A program made the translations under genes and the position numbers. A stretch of 64,000 nucleotides of DNA from Reticulascus tulasneorum. Taxonomy: Eukaryota > Ascomycota > Sordariomycetes > Glomerellales > Reticulascaceae. Under the pieces are notes generated by a model. It had not been told where the DNA came from and made no database searches. It saw only the letters and a program-made list of their open reading frames with translations. The stretch covers positions 930,001-994,000 of the forward strand of contig LSAX01000006.1 in the NCBI GenBank assembly GCA_001557505.1. The letters are read 5' to 3'. This document shows positions 11,823 to 24,814 of the stretch, in pieces (the stretch's first letter is position 1; each line of letters opens with the position of its first letter).

Positions 11823-14800
11823 ATGACTCAACTACGCAAGCTCGTCGCAGCGAGCGCGCTGCTCCTGGCGGGCTTAGGAAGCGCTGAACTGTATACTCCG
11901 AAGCATGAGGCTGGTCGTTGTGCCATGCGCGGCCACTGCGGCTCCAAGGGCTTCTTTGGAAAGCAGCTGCCTTGCCCCGACAATGGACTGGCTGAAGAAC
12001 CCGATGACAAGCTGCGCCAGCAGATCGTCGATCTCTGTGGACCGAAATGGAGCACAGGACCTGTGTGTTGCACTGCCGATCAGGTTCGTTCCAATGTCTG
12101 TTCCTGATAGTCCGTAGCTGACGTTCTTGTAGGTGAAATCCCTGGCATCCGAGCTCGGTACCCCGAACCAGATCGTATCCTCCTGCCCTGCCTGCAAAGA
12201 CAATTTCTTCAACCTCTTCTGCACCTTTTCATGTTCGCCCGATCAATCGCTATTCCTGAACATAACAAGCGTCTCTGAGAAGAATGGAAAGGATATGGTT
12301 GAGGAGCTTGATCAGTTGATATCCAGCAAGTACGGAGGTGGATTTTTCGACAGCTGCAAGGATGTGAAGTTCGGCCCGTCGAATGCGAAAGCCATCGATT
12401 TCATCGGAGGTGGTGCCCAAAATTACTCTGAGCTCCTGAAGTTCTTGGGAGACAAGAAGGCCATCGGGTCACCATTCCAGATAAACTTCCCGACGGAATA
12501 CTCGGAGCCGGGCATGTCGCCGGTAGACATGACGCCGAAGAAGTGCAACGATGACGATCCGAACTTCAGATGCGCTTGTGTAGACTGCCCAGCGGTCTGT
12601 CCAGAGCTTCCGGCTGTCTCGAAGCCGGGGTCGTGCCACGTCGGAGTGCTGCCTTGCCTCTCATTTGCCTCCATTTTCACCTATAGTATCTTGCTCTTCT
12701 CCTTCATCGCGGCCATCGTCGGCCATGTTGCATGGCGACGGCATGCCAAGCGCCGGAGCGAGCGACTGAGGTTGCTACAAGATGCATCTCCGAGCGACGA
12801 CGAAGATGAGGGAGACCTGGTGCAAAATGGGGCCATGTTCGACCGGCCGCAACGTTATTACAAGATCAACACCTGGTGTGACTCCGCCTTCTACAAGCTT
12901 GGTCATATGGCGGCACGATTTCCCGCCCTGACTATAATCAGCAGCTTTCTCTTCGTTGTTATTCTTAGCGCCGGATGGGTTAGGTTCGACATCGAGAAAG
13001 ACCCAGCTCGACTATGGGTTAGCCCGACTTCGGCGGCTGCCGAAGAGAAGGCTTTCTTTGATGATAACTTTGGTCCCTTCTACCGTGCTGAGAAGATCTT
13101 TCTGGTAAACGATACCCTCCCTTCCGGCCCCGGTCCCGTTCTGAGCTACGAAACATTGCTTTGGTGGCTGGATGTAGAGAAAAGCGTCAAGCAGCTCAAG
13201 GGACCTAAATTTGGTGCCATGCTCGAGGATGTCTGCTTCCAGCCAACAGGTACCGGTTGCGTGGTCCAGTCAGTCGCCGCTTATTGGAGCAATGAGCCAG
13301 CCCTCATCGGTCGAAACTCCTGGAAAGCCGATCTCCGGAATTGCGCCAAGTCTCCAGTTGAATGCCGCCCTGATTATGGTCAGCCAATCGAGCCAAACAT
13401 GATTCTTGGGGGCTATGACTCCGATGTGGTTGACGCAAAGGCCATTACTGTCACTTGGGTTGTCAGCAATGCGGCCGAAGGGACACCGGAAGTCACTCGC
13501 GCCATGGACTGGGAACTGGCTCTCCGCGACAGACTGCTCGAAGTCCAGGAAGAGGCAGCGGCTCGTGGTCTTCGACTTTCATTCTCTACTGAGATCAGCT
13601 TGGAGCAAGAACTTAATAAGACCACAAACACGGACGCCAAGATCGTCATTATAAGCTACATCATCATGTTTCTCTACGCGTCATTCGCTTTGGGTTCGAC
13701 TACCCTTTCTCTACGCGACACGTTGAGGAATCCAGCTGTGGCTCTTGTTCAGTCCAAATTCACCTTGGGCGTGGTTGGCATTCTGATCGTGCTCATGTCC
13801 ATCAGCGCTTCGATCGGACTTTTCTCCTGGGTAGGCCTCAAGGCCACCCTCATTATTGCGGAGGTCATCCCGTTCATTGTTCTCGCTGTCGGCGTGGACA
13901 ACATTTTCTTGATTGTGCACGAGTTTGAGCGTGTCAATATTAGCCATCCGGATGAGATGGTCGAGGAGAGGATTGCAAAAGCACTGGGACGTATGGGCCC
14001 ATCCATCCTATTCTCGGCCCTCACAGAAACCATCTCGTTTGCCCTGGGTGTCTTCGTTGGCATGCCTGCCGTCCGTAACTTCGCCGCATACGCCGCCGGT
14101 GCGGTGTTCATCAACGCCATTCTTCAAATAACCATGTTTGTGTCAGTTTTGGCCATGAACCAGATGCGCGTGGAAGACCATCGAGCAGACTGCGTACCAT
14201 GCATTCAAGTCAAGGCTGCGCGCGTACAGCTCAGTGGTAGCAACGGTAACGCTAACGCTAGATTCTACGAGGTACCCGAGGAGAGCATGTTGCAGCAGTT
14301 CATTCGCAGACAATACGCCCCAGGGATCCTTGGAAAGAAAGCGAAGGTTGCAATCATCGCCATCTTCCTCGGTTTCTTCGCAGCCGGAATAGCCCTGATC
14401 CCGGAGGTCCAACTTGGACTGGATCAGCGCGTTGCGATCCCCGATGATTCCTATCTGATTCAGTATTTCAATGACTTGTACAGTTACTTAGACACCGGGC
14501 CGCCCGTGTACTTTGTTACCAGGGAACTCAATGTGACGGATCGGAAGAACCAGCAGGAACTTTGCGCCAGGTTTACGACCTGTGACCAAATGTCGTTGGC
14601 CAACATCTTGGAGGGCGAGAGGAAACGACCCGAAGTTTCCTTTATCTCATCACCAACGGGAAGTTGGCTGGACGATTTCTTCTTGTGGCTCAATCCCGAT
14701 CTTGGTGATCAGTGCTGCGTAGAGCATGGGTCAGCTTGCTTCGCCAACCGCGACCCGGCATGGAATATCACTCTTGCTGGAATGCCGGAAGGAGACGAGT

Positions 14801-15696
14801 TCGTGCACTATCTTCAAAAGTTCCTTACTTCCCCAACCAACGACGATTGCCCATTAGGAGGTCAAGCGTCTTACGGAGCATCCGTCGTCATTGACGCTGA
14901 GAAGGACACGATCCCGGCCAGCCATTTCAGGACTATGCACTCTCCTTTAAGAAGCCAGGACGACTTTATAAATGCATACGCAGCAGCTCGCCGCATCGCT
15001 TCAGACATCACAGAAAGGACTGGGGTCAAGGTCTTCCCGTACAGCGTTTTCTACATCTTTTTCGATCAATACGCCAGCATCGTGCCACTCACCGCCACGC
15101 TACTCGCCTCCGCTGTTGGCATTATCTTCATTGTCGCATCAGTCCTCCTGGGCTCGGTATTTACGGCACTTGTCGTGTGTGTGACGGTCGTGATGACCGT
15201 CGTCGACATCATTGGGGCCATGGCAGTGTTCGGTGTATCGCTCAACGCTGTCTCTCTCGTCAACTTGATTATTTGCGTCGGCATATCGGTGGAGTTCTGC
15301 GCCCATATTGCCAGGGCATTCATGTTCCCGTCACGGACCGTCATGGAACGAGCCAAGAACCGATTCAGAGGTCGTGATGCGCGAGCCTGGACGGCACTTG
15401 TCAATGTTGGCAGCTCCGTCTTCTCGGGAATCACGGTCACCAAGCTTCTCGGGGTCTGTGTCCTTGCCTTCACCCGATCCAAAATCTTCGAGATCTATTA
15501 CTTCCGTGTCTGGCTTGCGCTGGTCGTTTTTGCTGCCACGCATGCGCTCATCTTCCTGCCAGTCGCACTCAGTCTTGCTGGAGGTGATGGATACGTGGAT
15601 CCCGAGAGCGAAGGGGGTCTCGAGGAAGATCTTGCTAGTAGGAGATACAGAGCACTCGTGCCTGACGACGACACAGACTCGGACGACGACTATTAG
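11823..15696 (+). CDS. NCR1: NPC1-type sterol transporter (Niemann-Pick C1 / Ncr1 homologue)
   Basis: Exons 11823-12083 and 12133-15696 give 1,274 residues, the usual length for fungal NPC1. A signal peptide (LVAASALLLAGLGSA) precedes the Cys-rich luminal sterol-binding domain (CAMRGHCGSKGFFGKQLPCP... then SCPACKDNFFNLFCTFSCSPDQ). A first membrane helix lies near residue 280, a luminal domain follows, then the sterol-sensing domain around residues 595-760 (FTLGVVGILIVLMS, VIPFIVLAVGVDNIFLIVHE) and a second patched-like helix bundle at the C-terminus (VNLIICVGISVEFCAHIARA). It hands sterol received from NPC2 across the vacuolar/late endosomal membrane. The C-terminal tail ends in an acidic run (DDDTDSDDDY). 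The single intron falls just after CCTADQ; its acceptor is TTGTAG at 12131-12132. Confidence 0.96.
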
Positions 15697-18536
15697 GTGG
15701 GACTCTTGTCTTCCTCCTGAAGGCGGATAGTGCCAGCTCACTGCACAGCTGCCACAGATGCGCCGGAGAGATGAACTCGATCTGAGGAACATCACTACTG
15801 CACCTTCACCCATCCTGGATCAGCCTAACTTTGGGCTCGCTTATCGTTTTTCGACAAAATATCAGAATATCTGTGCTTCTTACGGCAAATCCCACAAATG
15901 CCAAAGTCAGCCCGACGTGTGGGACAATGAACGATGAATGCTGGAAATCTCAGGCTGCGGGCCTCTCCTGTAAAACATCGGCGGTCGAAAATTTCGTGAC
16001 GGGAACAGACAAGGAGCAGTATACGGGAACACGAATGGATGCTGGGTTGATGGCTGGTCCGGCGCATTGGAGCTTGTGGACTCAGCGGTGGATTTTTGGA
16101 TACCTGCACATAGTTTTACTTTGTATCAACACAGCAAAAATAGATAGTAATGACAGCGGGATGTGTATTTCCCCTTGAGCCCATCATGATTCAAACATGC
16201 TATGCTTTGCAACCACTCGGCGGTGTCAATTGAGTTGGGTCAATTTAGCTCGCAGCCTTCGACATGGTGATTTCAAGCACAGTGTATTCTAGCTCGGCCT
16301 TTGTGGAAGCGCGCTCACCGCTTGTGGCCATTGTAGATCACCTGAACAAATCCATACGTATGATGTCGGGCACAAGGCTAGAGGCTGCATGAACAGGTAG
16401 TAGCACGTATTAGTTGGACGTGCCCCCCGCCAACGACGAGGTGCCACATCACCGAATGGGAGGGGAGTGTGGGTGGGAAGGGGGGTTGAACGCATGTGGA
16501 CATGGCCGTGCCAGCACATGGCGGCATGAGTCGTGGGCATATCGGTTGGGCTGGTGGAGCGACTGGAACTGACCCGTTTCGTTCCTTGATGCCCAGTGTT
16601 GAGAAGTATGTAGGTTTCCGGGAATCTGAAGAGTAGCTGTTTGTGTGTTGATGAAGGGGCGGGTGTTTCGTGGATTAGGAACCCTACTGGACAATGGATG
16701 GACACTCACTGGATTGGGTTCAGGAAAGGTTAGGTTGAGAACGGGGCCCAGTGGCCGTCGTGTCCGCTGCCCTGGTCCTGGACGCGATGGACCCTGCGTC
16801 AGCTCTTCCCTATCCTCACATACACGCTGATTTTAAATGTCGGGATGCCATGTATTTGTAGAACGAATCCCAGTGCATACGAAGTAAGGTAGTCAAGTAG
16901 TCAAGTACTCAGGTAGTCAAACGAAGCACAGTCATTTGCCAGAAGTCCAGACCGCGCGCCAGGAAACTAACTTGCAGGTGTCGCCGAAAAGGTAAAATTA
17001 ATTGGACGACGCGCACGGCCAGCCAGTGAGTTGGGGCCTCTTTATTACTCGTAACTTTTTCCAGGTTGGCGATCTAGTACTTTAATAGCGTGGCCTCATT
17101 TCACGAAATTGATTGACAGAAACGCGGGTCGGTATTGGAAGGGGGAGGGAGAGAGAGAGTTCGCGCGTCGCCGGGAGCTACCTGAAGATGGGCTAGCTCA
17201 GGGGGGGCGTCTTTGTCGTCGTAGCACATTGGACTATCGGATTACTTGGGTGGTAGTGGTAATAAAGTTACATATGTACCACCTTACGTACTCGTGAGTG
17301 GTAATTACTGTGTACTTTTGTTGAAGGCATTCGGAGCTTTTTTGTCTTGCTTGCAGGGAGCAACAGACTGGTGGTGGGATTCTTTATCCGGATTGTCGAA
17401 CAGTCTGGAAAGATAGCCGTCAATGCCTTTTCGGTTGATCAGGAACGTCATGAGTCTGAAGGCTGATGTCTTGGGGGGGATTTTGATTTGGGGGGTTAGC
17501 GAGGAGGGGGGCGAGAGAGTGATTTGAGAGAAGCTTGATTAAATTGAAACGGCTGCGCATGAAGCTGATCCAGGTTCTTTCTCAAACATCATCCCAACTC
17601 CCGCCCTTCATCCATGATGACTTACATCTGGATACCTTACGCCGTTCGTAGGGTATTAGGTACCTAAGGTAAGGTAATAACTCGGGGCCCAGGTATCTCA
17701 GGCATCTCTTTTAGGCAGATTGGGTACTGTGAATGCCTCTAGTAGGTAGGAAACCACCTGGCAGTTATTAGTCTGAGGTATAAGGTATTAAGTTGCAGTG
17801 GGGAGCGGACTAACAGGTAGGCTGGCATTATTAGCGACCTAATAACAGTTTTGGTGCTTAAATGCCCCCCCTGTCTACCTGTTAGCACTGCACTGTCTGC
17901 CTCAAGGTCCCGTCCACCCACTCACCCCCGGAAGACCCGCCAAGGTGCCCACCTCAGAACCCTGCAGTGGCCGAGCTAGGCGTCCATGCTCCCTCCAAGC
18001 CGTTCCAAGCCCTCCCTGAACAATGAAACAGCTTTTTGTAAACCTACCTTGCCTACCCAGATCTTCACCGACTCACACATCATCCTCTTCCGTCCTTTCT
18101 GATTTATCAATCGGTGCGACGAGTGTGATTCAGCATCCAAGTCGATCTCCTCAGCGCTTCTTTTTGTCTCGGTTCTCCCTGCTCTTTTCTTGACCCGTCT
18201 TGCTCCAGGAGGTTCCGTCCTTCTTGCTTTGCCAGGGCGCTTAACCTTCGGATCAGATACCAAAAGAAAAAAGGAGTTCTTCGCAAGGTGAGCAGGCTTC
18301 CTTCGCGCCCCAATTGCTACGCTCTGGTCGTGCCACTTGTGAGCGCGTTGCCAGACGCGCTCTACAAAGCTCGGCATACTCGTATTCTTGCATCTTGGTT
18401 GCTTTTGGCTGCCGTGCCTTCAAACACGCTGTCGCTTCCCGCTGTCTGCCTATTCTGGAGCTATCTAGCTAACCCTTGCTCCCGCGACCAGCTCCATCCC
18501 TTTGTCCGTTCCAATCCCACGAGAAATCAATTCATC
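15697..18536. other. long intergenic region with pyrimidine-rich leader
   Basis: 2.8 kb without a supportable gene. It contains a short tandem repeat of GTAGTCAA at 16889-16920, a G-run-rich patch at 17470-17515, several TACCTAAGGTA / GGTAGG motifs at 17640-17820, and a C/T-rich stretch from about 18060 that is probably the 5' leader of the coiled-coil gene. Confidence 0.55.
16888..16922. repeat. short imperfect tandem repeat (GTAGTCAA unit)
   Basis: Four imperfect 8-nt units (GTAGTCAA, GTAGTCAA, GTACTCAG, GTAGTCAA) run head to tail in an intergenic region. The tract is simple-sequence-like with no known function. Confidence 0.7.
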
Positions 18537-21500
18537 ATGTCCGATGCCGACGGTTTCGAGGTCGTCCAGCACGACGACGCCCCCCCTGTCTCTGCGCCTG
18601 CGCCGACAAAGGAGACCCCGACCTCCCCCGATGCGAAGTCCACCGGCGACGCTGCACCAGTGAAGAAGCCGGCCGGTACCACCTCCGCCGTTCGTCGCCC
18701 AGGAATTGCTGCCCCGACAGGGACGAAGCCATCCGCCAGCACGACGGGCACGCGCGCCCCGGGTGGTTTGAGCAAGCCTCCCACTCGACCACCTGGCACC
18801 ACCACCGTCAAGCGCCCGGCCGCCGCCTCTTCTTCAACCCCAACAACCCATCGATCGCAGCCTAGTGTGTCTGCGTCCGAGGACGAGACCAAGAAGAAAA
18901 CCTTGGCCACCCATGCCCGTCGCACCTCGACGCTGCCGGGTAGCAGCGCGACTAGCTCGCCAGGCAAGGAGAAGAAGGTGTCGACCACTACCACGGGCGC
19001 CGCCACTGCTGCGGCCAGGAGGACAGCTCCGCCCACGGGCACCTCATCGCCGAAGCCGACCAGTACCGCCACCAAGTCTTCGATCGGTGGCCCTACCGCT
19101 TCTACGCGCACCGCGACTACTAGACCTGCCGGTACCGGGGCCGTCGCCGAAGCCAAGAAGCGACTATCCAACGTGGCAGGCCCTGGTGCCAGCGGAAGCG
19201 CTCCCAGAGTTGCGCGACCTTCTCTCAAGCCAGACACCTCTGCTGCGTCGGAGGCATCTGCAAAGGAGGTTGAGAACCTGAAGACTAAGCTAGCCGAGAG
19301 CGAAACCGAAGTCCAGGCGCTCAAGGACCAGATCCAATCGTCGCAGGACAAGATATCGGAACTCGGCGAAAAGTTGACAGAGGAAGCGGCTGTTGTGCAG
19401 AGCGCCTCTGACAACATCCGTAAAGAGCACGAGGATATCGTTTCGGGACTAAAGAGCAGCCACGAATCTGCCGTGTCCGACCTCGAGGCCCAGATTGCAG
19501 AGGCTACGGAGAAGTTGCAGGCTGCTGAAGCGGAGCTTGAGAAGCAAAAGACGGAATATAAAGAGGTCGTCTCTGCTAAGGAAACAGCGCAATCCGAGCT
19601 TGCTTCCGTCAAGGAATCGATCGAGTCGCTCCAGGCTGACCATGAGGAGAAGGTCAAAGCGAGCGAGTCTGCGCTGAGCCAAGCTCAGTCGGAACACGCA
19701 TCTAGGCTGGAGGAGATGCAGAGCTCTCTGCTTGGTCAAAAACAAGCGGCAATTGAGGCTTTGGAGGCCAAACATGCCGAGGAGCTTGGCAAGGGCCAAG
19801 CTGCAACCGCAGACCAAGAGACAGCCCTTGCGAAGCTCAAGTCGAGTCACGAATCTGCAATCGGAAACCTTCAGAAAAAGATTGAGGATCTCAACGCGTC
19901 TCAGACCGCGCTAGAGGCTGCTCACGGGAAAAAGCTTAGCTCGGCTCAGGAAGCGCATACTTCGCAGCTTAAAACCCTGGAGGGCGATGTCGCCAAGCTG
20001 AAGAGCAGCCTCGAGGCCGCCGAGAAGTCAGCGAAGGCGGCTAAGGCTGATTTGGAAGCCAAGACTGCCGAGTTGACGGGCCTGAAAGCCAGTGTTACTA
20101 AGCTGGAGGCCGACCTTGGGGCCGCCAAAGCAGAGTTGGCACAGGCAAAGAATGATGTAGAACAGTTCCAGAAGAAGATTGATGGTCTCGTGCAAGAAAA
20201 CAGCGCCAAGGATGCTGCACTCGCAAAGGCAAAGGATGCACAGGCAGCTACTCAGACCAAACACGCCAAGCAGCTAGAGCAAGTCACGAAAGATTACGAG
20301 GAGGAGATTGAATCTCTGAAGGGGGATGCATTCTTCAAACGAAAGTTCCAAGAGCTGGAGCCCAAGTATAACGAGCTGACGCAAACTCACACCACTACAG
20401 TTGAGAGTCACGCGAAGTCGCTGGAAACAGCCAAGGGAGAGCATGCTGCTGCCGTCGCCGCACTCAAGGCGAAGGAAGCTGACCATCAGAAGGCGCTGGA
20501 TTCCCTACGTGCCAGCCTTGCCGAGGAGTTGGAGGCAGCCAAGAGTAGTGCTTCGACCAACAAGGAAAGCTACGTAAGTGAGCTTCAAGCTCTGAAGGAT
20601 AGCCACGCCAAGCAGGTCCAGATCCTAAAGACAGAGGGCCAGAGTTCTCTTGCCAAGGAGTTGGAAACTCTCAAGGCGTCTCATTCGAAGGCCATCTCGT
20701 CCGTCAAGTCCGAGAGCCTAAGTGAGAAGGAGAAGCTCTCCGCGGCTCACGCGGCTGAATTGGAGGCCGCCAAGAAGGCTAGCGATAGCGCTCACTCTGC
20801 GGAGCTCGCGAAGCTGAAAAAGGATCTCCAAGCTGCCGTGGCCGAAATCGAGAAGTCTCAAGCTAGCCATACCGATGCGCTCAAGGCCGCGAAGAAGGAC
20901 CTCGAGTCGGCGCATAATGCGGAGGTCGAGAAGTTGATTACGCTCCACGCCGAGGCTATAGACTCGTTGAAGAAGGAAGGGGCTAGCTCACAAGGGATCG
21001 TCGAGAAGCTGAAGGCTTCGCATGCCAGCGCCATCAAGACGTTGACAAGCGACTTTGAGAAGAAGAGCGCAGCTCTTACTACCGAAATCACCAAGCACCA
21101 GTCTTCCACCTCGGAGCTTGAGAAGGCTGTCACGGCCGCAAAGGCATCCGCCGATAAAGCGCAAAAAGAACTCGAGGAATTGAGTCAGCAACTTGCTCAG
21201 GAGAAGATGGAGCGAGCCGAGGCACAAGCCGCCCTCGACGCCGTCAAGAACCAAAAGCCAGATACATCGGAGGCGGATGCGCTGAAGGAGCAGTTCGAGA
21301 CTGCCAAGAAGGGGTTCAACGACGAGCTCAAGATTCTGCAGAGCAGTCTTGTGATCGCGAAGCAGGAGTCGGAAGATTTACAGGCTGATCTCAAGATGAC
21401 ATTGAAGGACCTTGAAGCGTATAAGCTCGAGTCAGACGCGAAGCAGAAGACCAGCAAGGCGGATTACGAAGATATGCACGAGACCATGACGAAGCTGGTC

Positions 21501-22128
21501 GAGGAGGAGCAGAAGAAGGCAGCAGATTTAGAGGAGAAGATCGCAGAGATCACCAAGACGATTGTTGATAAGGAGAAGATTGTGGAGGAGCTCGAAGCGA
21601 AGTTGAAGGTGAAGGACGCGGAAATAGCCGAGGCCAAGGTACGTTCCAAGGAAACCACCTCTTCTCGGAGCAACGAAGAAGAGGGAGCGAGAATAGCAAC
21701 TAACAAGATGCGTATAGGCCAACGCAGCTTCAGCCCCGGCACCGTCAAAGCCAAAGGCAAAGGGCCTAGCGGCTAGTAGATTCGCGGAGGCCGAAGATGA
21801 TGATGACGGCGCCGCCGCGTGGGAAGGGGAACCGGCTGCGGGGGAAGGTGAGAGTGATGATCATTCTTCTGCGGCATTAGCTTCGGTGCGAGCGCCCTTT
21901 GCTTGATGCAACCCTTACATCCCTTGACCTTCAGCAAGATTCCTTTCAGTCGAGTTATGTAAAAAGCAGAAGCAGAAGCTAACTCTCTCGTGTCAACAGC
22001 TAGCAAAAGCTCGGACTAGCGCCAAGCACATGTCGAATATGGATAAGGAGATGCAGGATCGCAACATGCAGATGTTGTCGTCCATTACCGATCTACGACC
22101 TCAACCGACGCAATCGGCCCAGAGCTGA
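18537..22128 (+). CDS. long coiled-coil protein with low-complexity N-terminus, unknown function
   Basis: Exons 18537-21638, 21719-21847 and 22000-22128 join in phase 0 to give 1,119 residues. Residues 1-230 are Thr/Ser/Ala/Pro-rich and basic (starting MSDADGFEVVQHDD), likely disordered. Residues about 240-1030 are an almost unbroken heptad-patterned coiled coil rich in Ala, Glu, Lys, Ser and Leu (many KSSHESA, KASHA, LEAAK units). The C-terminal exons encode an acidic patch (FAEAEDDDDGAAAWEG) and a conserved-looking tail (KHMSNMDKEMQDRNMQMLSS). I do not recognise a specific family; automated pipelines may name it an M-protein-repeat or myosin-like protein from the coiled coil alone. The frame is open upstream to 18288, but the start at 18537 follows a C/T-rich leader and begins the acidic N-terminal motif. 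Confidence 0.8.
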
Positions 22129-22901
22129 GCACTCAACACCGCGCACCTTGACTCGTCTGCAAGTCGAGACGCGACTCTACACATTCTGGCTAGCGGGCTC
22201 ATAGCCTTACAAAAAACAACGCGAGCTCTTTAGCTTTCTCCTCTGCCAAGCGTGGTAGCAGGTCCTGTTTAATACAGCGCCGGAGCGTCTTTTCAGCACG
22301 GCTCTTTCTTACTTTCGGCCTGGGGGGGGAGATGAGGAGAGAGGTTAGTTGGTGGATTTGAGTACGGTACAGATTGTTCAATTCTTGTAGGAGGGGTTGA
22401 CGGAAAGATGGATGGGGATTTTGGAGGTGAAGCTTGCGTGTCATGGTGGTGTAATTACTGAGGAATGTGTGTACGGATGAAAGCAGACAATGGACGATAC
22501 CCCTTTCTTCTAACTGAAGCCTTGAATGAATATTTGCCTCAACTGCCGATAGTTCTCCATATTCTTCCCGCCTCACTTGTGCTATCCGACGTGGTTGAGA
22601 TTACTCTATCATCCCGCATATCCTGGTGACAACTTCGAATCCTGATTACGGAGTGCGACCGGAGTACTTAATGATTTATCATCTGCGCTAGGTTCGATGT
22701 GATACAGCTCATGTGGAGTGAAAATGCATTACAAATGGTTCAGCTTAGGTAGGTATGGAATGTGAGGCGTCAAAAGTGTCTCGAAATCAAGTGGGGTTGT
22801 CCTATATAGCTACCCTCGACGGCCCATCCACACATGTCCCATATTCCCCGAGTCATCCGATCACCAACCCATCCTATATCCCAATTCCAGTCGTTGTAGC
22901 A
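22129..22901. other. intergenic, no gene seen
   Basis: Upstream region of the FAD oxidase. It contains a TTAGGTAGGTA motif at 22744-22754. An in-frame Met at 22755 would extend the oxidase by 49 residues lacking any targeting character. Confidence 0.5.
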
Positions 22902-24527
22902 ATGGAAAACAGCACAAATGGCACCGAGCAAGCGCTCCCAATCCTCTACCGTGATACAACCCCGCCAGCCGAGTTTCAGGCCGCAGTCTGGTCCCGCGTC
23001 CACAACGCAATCCGGGATATCCGGCTGCCTCGTGCGGTGGTCAAGGCCACGGAGCCGGGGCACGTCGTTGCCGCGGTAAAGCTTGCGGCGAAGGAGGGGT
23101 GGAAGGTCAGCGTTAGGAGCGGGGGGCACAGCTGGGCTGCGTGGAGTGTGCGGGACGGGGCTCTGTTGCTTGACCTTGCGGCCTTGAGGAAGAGCGGAAA
23201 CGAAGATGGGAGGGGCGATGCGCTGGGAATTGGCTACGATGCGGAGACCGGGGTGGTCAGCTGCTCGCCCAGTATTACTTCCAACGAATTAAACCTCTGG
23301 TTGGGCGAGGAGGGGAGAGGGAGGTTCTTCGCCGGCGGACACTGTCCTGATGTCGGCCTGGGAGGCTTCCTTCTCCAAGGCGGGATGGGATGGAACGCCA
23401 AGGCGAGTTGAACTACCATTTTGGGCTTCCAGAGTCTCATGAGCCTGTGCTAACTGCTCCAGAACTGGGGCTGGGCATGCGAGTCCGTCGTCGGGATCGA
23501 CGTCGTGACAGCCGACGCTCGCGAGCTGCACTGCAGCGAAAAGGAGAACACGGATCTCTTCTGGGCGGCGAGGGGCGCTGGGCCCGGTAAGTTTCGCTGC
23601 GCTCCTGTCTACGGCTGGGACTGACGGGACAGGCTTCCCGGCTATCGTGACAAGGTTCCATCTCAAGACGCGGCCGTCGACGGGGCTGTGGCAGAGCTTG
23701 TATTTCTACCCTGCCGAGGACTTCCGCAAGGTTTTGCAGTGGGTTACTGATGTACTTCCCCTTTTCTGCCACTCTAGACCAGCGACTTACACTCTCAGGT
23801 CTCCCCGACAGCAGACCCCGAAACCGAAATAGTCTGCCTGGCGCTCTACCCGCCGTTCTCCAGCTCCATCCACATTCTCGCCAACTTCCTCACCTTCCAG
23901 CCCACCCTCGCCGCCGGGAATGCCGCGCTCGCTCCCCTCCACGCCTCTCGCCCCCCCGGCGCAGTCACAGAGGTCTTCTGCACCGAGACGAGCCTCGAAG
24001 CCCAGTGCGCGAACCAGACCGCCGCCGCGCCGTTGAACCACCGCTACGCCTCGGAGAATGCCTACGTCGCCAACGACGAGGACGTGGGCCGCGTGCTGGA
24101 GAAGGCGTTCACGACGCTGCCGAGCATCAAGAGCTATGCGTTGTATCTGAGCATGAACCCGACTTCAAGGAGGGACTTAGGTGAGATGTCGCTGTCGTTG
24201 CAGAGTGATCACTACTTTGCCCTCTACGCCGTCTGGGAGGACGAGCGCCAAGACGCGGCGTGCAAGGCGTGGATCAAGGACAGCATCGGGGAAGTCGAGA
24301 GGCATAGTGTGGGGAGCTATCTTGGCGATGCAGATTTCCGGTCCCGAAAGACGAAGTTTTGGGGAGAGAAGGAGGGGAAGAAGCTCATGGAGGTTAGGAA
24401 GAAGCGGGATCCGGAAGCGAGAATCTGCGGGTTTCTTGATGGGGACGATGGGGGGGAGGGAAGTGGAGAGTTGAGGAACGAGTTTGAGTGGGATACCCAA
24501 GACGGAAAGGACAATGTCAAACCGTAA
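22902..24527 (+). CDS. berberine-bridge-type FAD-linked oxidase
   Basis: Exons 22902-23402, 23463-23586, 23633-23751 and 23799-24527 give 490 residues. The PCMH-type FAD domain shows VSVRSGGHSWAAWS with the His that can bind FAD covalently (about residue 76). It also shows GGHCPDVGLGGFLLQGGMGW with the Cys (about 148) used for a second, cysteinyl link, so bicovalent FAD is likely. The C-terminal part ends in a BBE-like segment (RKTKFWGEKEGKKLMEVRKKRDPE). Such enzymes oxidise alcohols, sugars or alkaloid-like metabolites with O2; the substrate is unknown. No clear signal peptide is seen. Intron 1 needs a GC donor (AAG|GCGAGT at 23403) to join ...GWNAK to NWGWACES. The gene converges on the P450 with 287 bp between stop codons. 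Confidence 0.9.
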
Positions 24528-24814
24528 TGTCGTCTAGAGCGACCTGATGGCCAGACATTGTATCGCAGATGAAGTGCGGATAGACGCAAGACATTTCGGC
24601 ATTTTAAATATCACCAAAGGAATATAGCAACACTTCAACGCAAGTCATGCCGACGGTGAGGATCAGAGATGCTTAATTTTTCCTTCATCCGGCTTCTGCT
24701 ATCCTCGGACTTGGATCAACAGCAGTATTTTCATAAACGCGTGAAGGTCATAAAACCCAGTCCCATATCATACATTGACATCTTCCCATGAATCTCGCTC
24801 CGCAAGCCCAGATC

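Noticed and set aside
18288..18536. 83-residue N-terminal extension of the coiled-coil protein
   Set aside because: In frame, but the DNA is a C/T-rich leader and the peptide has no targeting or domain character; MSDADGFEVV is a more natural start.
18527..19657. 376-codon open frame on the minus strand
   Set aside because: Shadow of the coiled-coil gene's Thr/Ala/Lys/Glu-rich codons; no independent motif or start context.
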